From the NCBI GenBank assembly GCA_963812945.1, contig CAWEXD010000008.1:1178001-1242000 (forward strand): DNA of 64,000 nt, written 5' to 3'. Source of the stretch: DASRDR01 sp963812945 [NCBI: uncultured Candidatus Rokubacteria bacterium]. GTDB taxonomy: Bacteria; Methylomirabilota; Methylomirabilia; Rokubacteriales. The notes below the pieces were generated by a model, which did not search any database, was not told the DNA's origin, and saw only the letters and a list, made by a program, of their open reading frames with translations. A program made the position numbers and the translations under genes. Of the stretch, positions 39,680 to 47,912 are shown in pieces (position 1 is the first letter of the stretch; the number at the start of each line of letters is the position of its first letter).

Positions 39680-40417
39680 TCACCGCCCGAAGTACGCGTC
39701 CAGCACGAGCGGGTTGTCGGCGACCTCGGCGGGCGTGCCCTCGGCGATGCGCTCGCCCTGGCTCAGGACGACGATGCGCCGGCAGAGGGACATGACCACC
39801 TCCATGTTGTGCTCGATGACGACGAAGGTGTGCCCGAGCCGGTTGAGCGCCTGGATGTGCCCGACGAGGCTCCTGATCATGGTCGGGTTCACGCCGGCCA
39901 GGGGCTCGTCGAGGAGGATCACCTCCGGCCGAGACATGAGCACCATGCCGAAGTCGAGGAGCTTCTGCTGGCCGTAGGACAGGTTCGAGGCGAGGTGAGT
40001 CCGGAGGCTCGCGATCCCGAGATACTCGAGGAGCTCGTGGGCGTGATCGGCCGCCGCGCCGTCTTCGCGCCGGAGCAGGCGGCGGAACATCGTGCCCTCC
40101 CGCTCCTGCGCGGCGAGGAGCATGTTCTCGAGCACCGTCATCTCCGGGAACAGCTGGATGAGCTGGAAGGTCCGGGCGATGCCGCGGCGGTACACCCGAT
40201 CGGCGGTGAGGCCGGTGATGTCCTCGCCCTTGAAGCGGATCTGGCCGGCCGAGGGCCGGAGGACGCCGGTGACGCAATTGAACAGGGTCGTCTTCCCCGA
40301 GCCGTTCGGGCCGATCACGCCCAGGAGCTCGCCGGGCTCGACGCTGAGACTCACGTGGCTCAGGGCCGAGAGTCGGAAGAAGTGCTTTGTCAGGCCGCGG
40401 ACCTCGAGAAGGGGCAC
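39680..40417 (-). CDS. livG: branched-chain amino acid ABC transporter ATPase LivG
   Basis: A 245-residue ABC ATPase with Walker A G-P-N-G-S-G-K-T-T and the LivG-type strip G-I-A-R-T-F-Q-L-I-Q-L-F. Its signature L-S-Y-G-Q-Q-K-L-L-D-F carries Tyr in place of the second Ser/Gly, as is usual for LivG. Walker B is V-I-L-L-D-E-P-L-A-G-V-N-P. GTG 40417 is chosen by alignment to the family start (P-L-L-E-V-R-G-L-T-K). It follows livM by 11 bases. Confidence 0.95.
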   Translation of the reverse strand: MPLLEVRGLTKHFFRLSALSHVSLSVEPGELLGVIGPNGSGKTTLFNCVTGVLRPSAGQIRFKGEDITGLTADRVYRRGIARTFQLIQLFPEMTVLENMLLAAQEREGTMFRRLLRREDGAAADHAHELLEYLGIASLRTHLASNLSYGQQKLLDFGMVLMSRPEVILLDEPLAGVNPTMIRSLVGHIQALNRLGHTFVVIEHNMEVVMSLCRRIVVLSQGERIAEGTPAEVADNPLVLDAYFGR

Positions 40418-40428
40418 GAACGGCTCGC

Positions 40429-41428
40429 TCAGCCAGCCCGGGGCGCGCCGGGCGGCGCGGCGGCGGGCGTGGGTCCGTCGCGCCGCGGGGCGAGTAGACC
40501 CAGCGCCCAGTCCCAGATCCCGACCAGCCCCTTGGGCATGAACAGCATCATGAGCATGACGGCCGCCGCGTAGACGACCAGGTAGAGACCCTCGGAGGCC
40601 CGCAGGACCTCGGGCAGGACCGTCACCAGGGTCGCGCCGATGAACGGGCCCTCGAAGCGCCCGAGCCCGCCCATCACGACCATCATCAGGAACTGGATCG
40701 ACCGGTCGAGCGTGTAGGCCCCCGGGTCGATGTAGCCGAGGAGCGGGCGCGAAGAGGGCGCCGCCGACGCCCGCATAGGCGGCGCCGATCGCGAAGGCCA
40801 TCAGCTTGTAGTTCCGGAGGCTCACCCCGAGGGCCTCCGCCCGCATCTCGTTCTCGCGGATCGCCCGGAAGGCCCGTCCCCAGCGGGAGGTCAGGATCCA
40901 GTAGGCCGAGGCCACCACGACCGCCGTCCAGCCCAGCATGTAGACGTAGTAGGCACGGTCGGAGGCGAAGCTCACGAAGCCCCACGCGGGCCGGGCGATC
41001 CCCGAGATCCCGAAGGAGCCGCCGGTCAGGGACTCCCAGTTCCGGAGGACCAGGAAGACGACGATGTTGAACCCCAGCGTGACCATGGCGAGGAAGTGAT
41101 GCTTCACCTTGAGCGCCGGGAATCCCACCAGGAGCCCCCAGAGGAACCCGAGCGCCGCGCCGAGGGCCAGGCCGAGCTCGAAGGGCAGGCCGCGCTGGCC
41201 GGCGATCGCCACCGCGTACGAGCCGAAGGCCATGAAGGCGCCGTGGGCCAGGGAGATCTGGCCGGCGTAGCCGAGGGTGAGGTTCAGTCCGATGGCCAGG
41301 ACGAGGTAGACCAGCGTGAGGCTCGCCACGTACAGCTTGTACTGCTCGAATCCGAGCGGCGCGAGCGCGAGCAGCACGAGCACGCCGGCCGGCAGGAAGC
41401 GTCGGGCCGGAGAGCCCTCACCCGTCAC
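40429..41428 (-). pseudogene. livM: frameshifted livM, branched-chain amino acid ABC permease
   Basis: From GTG 41428 (overlapping the livH stop) the frame encodes a LivM permease: L-A-I-G-L-N-L-T-L-G-Y-A-G-Q-I-S-L-A-H-G and A-I-R-E-N-E-M-R-A-E-A-L-G. At G-G-A-L-F-A, near 40750, it shifts. The remainder (L-L-G-Y-I-D-P-G, D-R-S-I-Q-F-L-M-M-V-V-M-G-G-L-G-R) continues in another frame to 40429. The total is 1000 bases, one more than 333 codons, so a single extra base explains it. The likely place is a CCC run in GCGCCCGCTC. All other liv genes are intact. A sequencing or assembly error is as likely as a true mutation. Confidence 0.88.
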
Positions 41429-42303
41429 GACGCCCACTCCTCCTTCACGCCCCAGAGCCCCTCGGGCTTCCACAGGAGGACGGCGACGAGGATGGCGAGC
41501 ACCGCGGCATCGCGGAACTGCCCGGAGATGTAGGCGGCCGAGAGCGTTTCCACGATGCCCACCAGCAGCCCGCCGAGCAGCGCCCCGCGCATCTGGTTGA
41601 AGCCGCCGATGATGGCCGCGTAGAAGGCCTTCAGGCCGAGGCCGACCCCGATGTCGTACTTCACCAGATAGACCGGGGCGATCAGGATGGCGGCCATCGC
41701 GGTGAGCGCGGCGTTGAGGACGAAGGTGATCGTGACCAGGCGCCCCACGTCGATGCCGAGGACGGTCGCCAGAGTGCGGTTCTGCGCGACGGCCTGCATC
41801 GCCCAGCCGAGCTTGGTCCGGGTGATGAACAGCTGGAGGGCGCCGATGACCGCGCCGGCGAAGACCACGTTCATGATCTCCTCCCACGCGAGGAGCACGG
41901 TCCCGAGCTGCATCGGAACGCGCGGGAAGAGGGCCGGAAACGGCAGGGCGAGCGGGGTCCAGAACTGCTGGAGCGAGTAGCGGATGAGGAGGCTGAGGCC
42001 GATGGTGGCGATCACCAGGGGCAGGACGCCCGCCTGGAGGAGCCGGGCCACCACGAGCTTCCGGACGCCGTAGCCCAGAAGCAGCGTCGACACGAGGACC
42101 GTCGCCAGGAGCGCCACCGCGAACGGCAGCTTGAGGATCACCCAGAAGAGGACCATCGCGAACGCGGGCAGGACGACGAACTCGCCCTGGGCGAAGTTGA
42201 TCGTGTTGGACGTTTGCCAGAGGAGCACGAAGCCGATCGCGGTCATGGCGTAGATGGAGCCGATGGAGACGCCGGCCACGAGGAGCTGGAGGAGGTCCGT
42301 CAC
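41425..42303 (-). CDS. livH: branched-chain amino acid ABC permease LivH
   Basis: A 292-residue membrane protein from GTG 42303 with about eight hydrophobic segments. Family motifs are G-V-S-I-G-S-I-Y-A-M-T-A-I-G, N-T-I-N-F-A-Q-G-E-F-V-V and A-I-I-G-G-F-N-Q-M-R-G-A-L-L-G-G-L. The last is the cytoplasmic coupling region. It forms the membrane pore with LivM. Its stop overlaps the livM start. Confidence 0.95.
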   Translation of the reverse strand: MTDLLQLLVAGVSIGSIYAMTAIGFVLLWQTSNTINFAQGEFVVLPAFAMVLFWVILKLPFAVALLATVLVSTLLLGYGVRKLVVARLLQAGVLPLVIATIGLSLLIRYSLQQFWTPLALPFPALFPRVPMQLGTVLLAWEEIMNVVFAGAVIGALQLFITRTKLGWAMQAVAQNRTLATVLGIDVGRLVTITFVLNAALTAMAAILIAPVYLVKYDIGVGLGLKAFYAAIIGGFNQMRGALLGGLLVGIVETLSAAYISGQFRDAAVLAILVAVLLWKPEGLWGVKEEWAS

Positions 42304-42481
42304 GCCGGCCGTCCTGGCAGCGCCGGGAGGAGGTACCGGTGTGCCGCGGGGAATGTCCGAAGCGGCGAGGGGCGGGCCGCGGAGGGCCGGACCTCGCCAA
42401 GGGGCGAGGGCGACCCCGCGCGGCCCGCGGGCCGGGTCGACGCGCCGGAGCGGACCGGCGCCGGCCGGGAGCCCAACCCCG
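42304..42481. other. hairpin-rich gap between livK and livH
   Basis: This 178-base gap holds several GC inverted repeats: CCTCGCC/GGCGAGG at 42392-42409 and the 12-bp palindrome GGCCCGCGGGCC at 42422-42433. Such structures after a substrate-binding-protein gene usually act as partial terminators or stabilise the 3' end, so that more binding protein than permease is made. There is no coding potential. Confidence 0.45.
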
Positions 42482-43654
42482 CTAGCGGCAGGCCCGCTTG
42501 GTGTACGGCCCCGCGAGCAGGGGAAGGACCTTGGCCACGTGCGACTTCTGGCCCTTCACCTCCACGATGAAGCTCGGGCGGTCGGCGTCGCCGTTCTCCT
42601 CGACGAACGTGTCCATGAGGAGCCCCGGCTCGTCCGCCGCGGTGAACAGGTTCTTGTGGAGGCACTCGCGGATCTTGGCCGGGTCGAGGGCGCCCACGCG
42701 CTCGGCGGCCGCCTTGATGAGATGGGCGCCGATGTAGCCCTTGAAGCCGTTGTGATCCGGCACGCGTCCGAACCGCTCCTGGAAGCGCTTGCCGGCCTCC
42801 AGCATGCTCGGGATCGGCGACAGCGCCGTCATCGGCACGTGGCAGCGCGCGCCGTTCATCGCCTCGCCGCCCGCGTCGATCGTGGTCTGGGCGCACAGGT
42901 TGTCCCCGACCGGCTCGACCTTCAAGCCGAGCTTGCGCAGCTGGATCATGATGCGCGCGTTCTCCTCCTCGTGGCTGTAGATCATGAGGTGCGTGGCCCC
43001 GGAGGCCCGCACCTGGGTGAGCTCGGCCGTGAAGTCCGCCTGCTGCACCTCGGTGGAGATGTCGGCCGCGAGGGTCTTGTTCCGGTCCTTGAGGAACTTC
43101 ACGAACATGTCCCGGCCGCCCTTGCCGAAGGCGTTGTTGACGTAGATCATCGCGATCTTCTCGGCCTTGAGATCGTCGGCGACCCACTTGACCAGCTTGG
43201 CGAACCCGACCTGCTGGCTGAAGGACGTCAGGAAGATGTTCGGGTTGCCCTTGCTCACGACCAGCACCGACTCCGAGCCGCTGATCTGGGGGATGCCCGC
43301 CTGGCGGGCGAGCTCCATGTTGGCCACGGTGGAGGAGCTGTAGACCGTGCCCATGATGGCGAATGGCTTCTCGTTGATCGCCCGCCGGATCACCGCCACC
43401 GAGGTCGGCGGATCGGACTGGGTATCCATCACGAAGGACTCGAGCTTCTGCCCGAGGATGCCACCCTTCTTGTTGATCTCCTCCACGCCCAGGATCACCC
43501 CGTCGCGCCACATGGTTCCCGACGGCGCCCCGCCGCCCGTGATCTCGGCCACGATGGCGAGCTTGACCGAGGTCTGCGCCGATGCCGGGAGCACGACGGT
43601 GGCCAGGGCGGCCAGGACAGTTCCGAGCGCCAACAGGCTTCGTAGACGTCGCAT
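42482..43654 (-). CDS. livK: ABC transporter periplasmic substrate-binding protein (LivK type)
   Basis: A 390-residue periplasmic protein with a signal peptide (L-A-L-G-T-V-L-A-A-L-A-T-V-V-L-P-A-S-A-Q). The Leu/Ile/Val-binding fold is marked by W-R-D-G-V-I-L-G-V-E-E-I-N-K-K-G-G-I, P-Q-I-S-G-S-E-S and I-A-M-I-Y-V-N-N-A-F-G-K-G. It captures the substrate and delivers it to LivHM. The ligand could be a branched-chain amino acid or another small organic acid. A hairpin-rich gap of 178 bases separates it from livH and may give it higher expression than the permease genes. Confidence 0.93.
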   Translation of the reverse strand: MRRLRSLLALGTVLAALATVVLPASAQTSVKLAIVAEITGGGAPSGTMWRDGVILGVEEINKKGGILGQKLESFVMDTQSDPPTSVAVIRRAINEKPFAIMGTVYSSSTVANMELARQAGIPQISGSESVLVVSKGNPNIFLTSFSQQVGFAKLVKWVADDLKAEKIAMIYVNNAFGKGGRDMFVKFLKDRNKTLAADISTEVQQADFTAELTQVRASGATHLMIYSHEEENARIMIQLRKLGLKVEPVGDNLCAQTTIDAGGEAMNGARCHVPMTALSPIPSMLEAGKRFQERFGRVPDHNGFKGYIGAHLIKAAAERVGALDPAKIRECLHKNLFTAADEPGLLMDTFVEENGDADRPSFIVEVKGQKSHVAKVLPLLAGPYTKRACR

Positions 43655-43703
43655 GCTGTGCCTCCTGGGGCCGGGCGGCCCCGCCGATCGGGCTGGGGGA
43701 TGC

Positions 43704-44933
43704 TCACGAACCCTCGAACTCGAGGATGTTGAGGCCGGCGTTGCTGTCGGTCAGGTACATGAGGCCGTTCGGGTCGACGTAGCAGTCGTTGGACTGGACC
43801 ACCAGCGGCCGGTTGGGCCGGGGATCGATGAGGCGCGTCGGATTGGCCGGCACGTAGAAGGCGACCTCCCGGGGCTGGTACGGGTTCGCGATGTCGAAGA
43901 CGCGGACGCCCGCGTTGTAGTAGGTGGCGAAGATCAGGCGCGAGCTCTGGAACGAGCCGGGCCGGTTCTCGTGGAGGTTGTGCGGGCCGAAGTTGCCGCC
44001 CTTGGCGCAGTAGTCCGTCTCGGACGGGGAGGGGAACGTGGCGATGCTGACCGGGTTCGCCGGCTCCCGCACGTCGAACATCCACACGTAGCGGGGACCC
44101 TGGCTGCAGTTCATGGTGGTCGGCTCGTCGGCGACCACGAGAAGATCGCGATCGGGGAGGGGCAGCGGCGAATGCGTGCCGCCCCCGAAGGGAGGGTCCC
44201 AGTTGCGGTGCGCGAGCAGCCGGGGCCGGGTTGGCTCGGCGACGTCGAGCACGGTCAGGCCTCCGTCGCGCCAGGCGCCGTAGGCGAGGTGGCCGGCGAC
44301 CAGGGCGTGGTGCAGGGCGTAGCGGCGTCCCTGGCGCCAGGTGGGAATCTCGGCCCCGCCGCGCCACATGCCCGGGATCCACCAGCGGCCGGCGACCTCC
44401 GGACGGCGCGGATCGGACATGTCGACCACCGCCAGGACGTGATCCGTGAAGTCGGCGAAGTGGATGGACGCGTAGGCATAGCGGCCGCCCGTGTACCAGA
44501 TCCGGTGGGGCCCGATGCCGTCGACCGGCATGAATCCGATCTCCGCCGGCTTGTCGGGCCGCGAGATGTCGAAGACCCGGATCCCCGAAGCGAAGCTGCC
44601 CGCGCGATCCCGCAGCTTGTCGGCCGGCGACCCCGCGAAGTAGTCCGAGAGGTTCTGGAACTCCTGCATGTGCCAGACGCTCGGGCCGTTGACGGCCAGG
44701 AGCAGATCCTCGTGGACCTGGAGGTGGACCGCCCGCGTGTTGGGGGGACAGGCGATGAACTCCACGGTCTTCGGGTTCGCGGGATCGCGGACGTCGACGA
44801 TCGTGATGCCGTTGCTGAAGGTGTGGCCGATGTAGGCGTGGCCGCGATGGACCATGACCTGGACGCCGTCGCTCCGGCCGCCCTGGTCCGAATGGCCCAC
44901 GAACCTCACGTTGCGGGACGCGACGGCGCTCAT
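43704..44933 (-). CDS. LVIVD-repeat beta-propeller protein
   Basis: A 409-residue protein with repeated blocks of the form G-I-T-I-V-D-V-R-D-P-A-N-P, G-I-R-V-F-D-I-S-R-P-D-K-P, V-L-A-V-V-D-M-S-D-P-R-R-P, L-T-V-L-D-V-A-E-P-T-R-P and V-R-V-F-D-I-A-N-P-Y-Q-P. These are LVIVD repeats forming a seven-bladed propeller. No signal peptide is obvious at ATG 44933, and an upstream in-frame extension to 45026 is Arg-rich and not signal-like. Function unknown; related propellers bind ligands or proteins. It sits next to the liv genes on the same strand. Confidence 0.8.
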   Translation of the reverse strand: MSAVASRNVRFVGHSDQGGRSDGVQVMVHRGHAYIGHTFSNGITIVDVRDPANPKTVEFIACPPNTRAVHLQVHEDLLLAVNGPSVWHMQEFQNLSDYFAGSPADKLRDRAGSFASGIRVFDISRPDKPAEIGFMPVDGIGPHRIWYTGGRYAYASIHFADFTDHVLAVVDMSDPRRPEVAGRWWIPGMWRGGAEIPTWRQGRRYALHHALVAGHLAYGAWRDGGLTVLDVAEPTRPRLLAHRNWDPPFGGGTHSPLPLPDRDLLVVADEPTTMNCSQGPRYVWMFDVREPANPVSIATFPSPSETDYCAKGGNFGPHNLHENRPGSFQSSRLIFATYYNAGVRVFDIANPYQPREVAFYVPANPTRLIDPRPNRPLVVQSNDCYVDPNGLMYLTDSNAGLNILEFEGS

Positions 44934-45072
44934 CCGGCGGCTCAGTCTGGGCCCTTCTCGCTCCACGAGGCGCGCGATCGGGAGAGTTGTGGGGTTCGTT
45001 CTTCGCTGTGCCCAGCGTCGGGCCAAAGGACCCCGAGCGTCAAGGGCCCTCCCCGGCGCCGGGGCCGATGAT

Positions 45073-46329
45073 CTACGGCCTGGGGGCGGCCCCGAAGAGC
45101 TGTTGCAGCGCGGCCGGCGCGAGGAGAGGAGCCAGCGAGGCGTGGCCGAAGCGCGCCTCGACGTCCCGACGCAGGAGCTCCCGATACCGGATGGGCCCCG
45201 GCGGCCGCAGTCCGGCGTACACGTAGACGACCTCCGTGCGCTCGTCGGGGACGTCGATCGCGCGCGCGAGCCGGCGCCAGGTTGCCGCGTCGCTCCAGCG
45301 CGGGTCGAGCGTGGCGGGCCATCGAGCGGCGTCGACGCCGTCGGGGCGGGGGGAGGCCAGGACCGCTCCCACGAGATCGCGGAGCTCCGGGTCGCCCGAC
45401 AGGGCGCCGGCGATCAGCGGACCCGCGCTGAGGTTGCGCGCCCGGCCGAGGCCTGCCACGAGGCCTCGGGCCAGTGCCTCGGGCGGGGCGCCCTGGCCGT
45501 CCCATCCGGCGAGCGCGGCCCGAAGCTCGCGAAACGGCTCGAGCCGGCCCCAGCGCTCGGTATCCGTCCAGCCTCCCGTGTTGTCGAAGGCGACGACGAA
45601 CGCGAGGGCGTCACCGCGGGAGTCGGCCACGATCTCGCTCGCGAGAGACTCGTCGAAGACCTCGGGGTCGCACGGGTGGTTGCGGGTGGCGCACCAGGCG
45701 TCCGTGTAGGCCTGGCGCATCCGGGTCACGTGGGCGGCTCGCACGGCCTGGTGCGGCTGCCGCGGGTAGAGCGGCACGTCGACGACGCGGCCCGGATCGA
45801 AGAGGCCGAGCTCCAAGGGATGGACCGCCGCGAAGTGTGCCTGGTTCTTCTGATAGACGATGCGACCGTCGGACAGCCCCGCGACCGGCCAGCCCGGCAA
45901 GACGGCCCGCAGTGCGAGGTCGCGACCCAGGACGAGGGTGCAGGACGCCGACGGATTGACATGCGTCGTCACCAGAACGGTGCGGGAAGCGGGTCGAGCG
46001 GAGTCGAGCCGACGGCACGTGTTGGCGTCGAGGCCATTCGGCGCCGAGCGGGGCCAGGCGAGAGGCACTCGGGTGAACGCGCCGGGCCCGGGGCCGAGGC
46101 GGAGCGCCACGAGCTGGGCCGGTCCGCTCGGACCGCCGGCGTCGTACACGACGGGGGTCGTGCCACCGTCCTTGGTCAGGACGACGTGACCGAGCGTCCG
46201 GTCCCGGTCGGGCAGGCCGGCCGGGAGATGCACGCCATGGGCGGCGAGCACGGCGGCGAGCGTGTCGGCGCGCGCCGCCGTCACCCCGGTGACGAGCAGG
46301 AGGGCGATCCACGAACCGGCGCGGCGCAC
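45073..46329 (-). CDS. exported protein of unknown function
   Basis: A 418-residue protein with a signal peptide (I-A-L-L-L-V-T-G-V-T-A-A-R-A). It has several Cys residues (N-T-C-R-R-L, S-C-T-L-V-L, W-C-A-T-R-N-H-P-C-D) that could form disulfides in the periplasm. No domain is recognised. Its C-terminal third is helical and Ala/Arg-rich. It is divergent from the amidohydrolase gene and shares that 90-base gap. Confidence 0.7.
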   Translation of the reverse strand: MRRAGSWIALLLVTGVTAARADTLAAVLAAHGVHLPAGLPDRDRTLGHVVLTKDGGTTPVVYDAGGPSGPAQLVALRLGPGPGAFTRVPLAWPRSAPNGLDANTCRRLDSARPASRTVLVTTHVNPSASCTLVLGRDLALRAVLPGWPVAGLSDGRIVYQKNQAHFAAVHPLELGLFDPGRVVDVPLYPRQPHQAVRAAHVTRMRQAYTDAWCATRNHPCDPEVFDESLASEIVADSRGDALAFVVAFDNTGGWTDTERWGRLEPFRELRAALAGWDGQGAPPEALARGLVAGLGRARNLSAGPLIAGALSGDPELRDLVGAVLASPRPDGVDAARWPATLDPRWSDAATWRRLARAIDVPDERTEVVYVYAGLRPPGPIRYRELLRRDVEARFGHASLAPLLAPAALQQLFGAAPRP

Positions 46330-46419
46330 GCCACGATTCTAGCGCGGCGGTGGCGCCACGCCGGCATTCGGGGGCGGCAGGCCTTGTGGAGTAGACTGGC
46401 GGGCAACGGGGGGAGCGCC

Positions 46420-47877
46420 ATGCGACACGAGCCGACGCTGCCGATCAAGCTCGATTCGACGTCCAACGGCGAGTTCGCTCCGCTTCCCGTGGGTGGCGCC
46501 GTCGAGCGGGCGAAGACGCTCGCCGCCGCCCGGATCACCGAGCACGCCCGCCGCACGGGTCAGAGCCGTCGCGGGTTCCTCGCGAGCGTGTGCGGGGCTG
46601 CGACGACGCTCCTCACGCTGAACGAGGCCTTCGCGTGGCGCGGCCACCGGGGCGGATCGTTCGACCTGCCGCGCGAGGCGGCGTTCGAGCCCGTCGCGGC
46701 CGCTCAGACGCTCCGCGGGCGTCAGTTCATCTTCGACATCCAGACCCACATGGTGGAGCCGGACGGGGCGTGGCGCCGCGGCCGTCCCGACGCGATGAGC
46801 TGGCTCGCCCAGACGCCGCAGGGCCGATGCGGCGAGGCCGACCCGCTGCGCTGCTTCGATGCGCACCACTTCGTGAAAGAGGTGTTCCTCGACAGCGACA
46901 CGGACATGGCGGTGCTGTCCTTCGTGCCCGAGCTGCCGGAGCAGAACCCCCTCTCGCTGCGGGAGGCGGCGCGAGTGCGCGAGCTGGTCGCCGCCCTCGG
47001 CAGCGGCCGGCGGCTCCTGCTGCACGCCATGGTCGTGCCCAACGCGGACACTCCGGCGCGCGAGCTCGAGCGGATGGCCGAGGCGCACCGAACCTACGGC
47101 ATCGCGGCCTGGAAGGTCTACACGCAGTGGGGGCCGAAGCGCGTCGGCTGGTGGCTCGACGATCCGCGTGTCGGAGTGCCGTTCATCGAGCAGGCGCGCC
47201 GGCTCGGCGTGAAGACGATCTGCATCCACAAGGGGCTGTCGTTCGACGGCTACGAGCCGCGGTACGCGGCCTGCGACGACGTCGGCCGCGTCGCCCGCAT
47301 GTACCCCGATGTCACCTTCATCATCTACCACTCGGGCATCGAAGCGCGCCGCCCCGAGGGCGCCTACGACCCGCGGAACGCGGACCGCGGCGTCGACAGC
47401 CTCGTCAAGTCGCTGATCGACAACGGTGTGGCCCCCAACTCGAACGTGTACGCGGAGCTCGGCTCGACGTGGCGGCTGGTCATGCGCGATCCGACACAAG
47501 CCGCGCACACGCTCGGGAAGCTCCTGAAGCACGTCGGCCCGAAGCGCGTGCTCTGGGGAACGGACTCGATCTGGTACGGCTCGCCGCAGGACCAGATCCA
47601 GGCCTTCCGCGCCTTCCAGATCAGCCGCGAGTTCCAGGACCGCCACGGGTATCCGGCCCTGACGGCCGAGCTGAAGGCCGACATCTTCGGCCTGAGCGCC
47701 GCCCCGATCTACAGGGTCGACCCGGCGGAGGCGCGGCGCCGGGCCGAGGGCGACGCGGTCGAGCATCTCCGGGCCGCCTACCGCGAGGATCCCCGGCCGA
47801 GCTTCGCGACGTACGGGCCGCGAGACGTCGTCGAGTGGCGGCGGTTCCTGGCGGTCCACGGCGTCGGGCCCGGGTAG
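46420..47877 (+). CDS. exported amidohydrolase-family metal-dependent hydrolase, Tat signal
   Basis: A 485-residue protein. S49-R50-R51-G-F-L-A with a following hydrophobic stretch fits a twin-arginine signal, although the N-region is unusually long (48 residues). The amidohydrolase-2 barrel has F-D-I-Q-T-H-M-V-E (metal H-x-H position modified to Q-T-H), W-K-V-Y-T-Q-W-G, I-C-I-H-K-G-L, I-I-Y-H-S-G-I and L-W-G-T-D-S-I. The D-S near the end would bind metal. Family members are decarboxylases or lactonases such as ACMS decarboxylase and uronate isomerase relatives. ATG 46420 is preceded by GGGGGGAG. Confidence 0.82.
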   Translation: MRHEPTLPIKLDSTSNGEFAPLPVGGAVERAKTLAAARITEHARRTGQSRRGFLASVCGAATTLLTLNEAFAWRGHRGGSFDLPREAAFEPVAAAQTLRGRQFIFDIQTHMVEPDGAWRRGRPDAMSWLAQTPQGRCGEADPLRCFDAHHFVKEVFLDSDTDMAVLSFVPELPEQNPLSLREAARVRELVAALGSGRRLLLHAMVVPNADTPARELERMAEAHRTYGIAAWKVYTQWGPKRVGWWLDDPRVGVPFIEQARRLGVKTICIHKGLSFDGYEPRYAACDDVGRVARMYPDVTFIIYHSGIEARRPEGAYDPRNADRGVDSLVKSLIDNGVAPNSNVYAELGSTWRLVMRDPTQAAHTLGKLLKHVGPKRVLWGTDSIWYGSPQDQIQAFRAFQISREFQDRHGYPALTAELKADIFGLSAAPIYRVDPAEARRRAEGDAVEHLRAAYREDPRPSFATYGPRDVVEWRRFLAVHGVGPG

Positions 47878-47912
47878 GTGCGTCGGCGCCGACCTTCCTT
47901 CCGAGATCCCAG

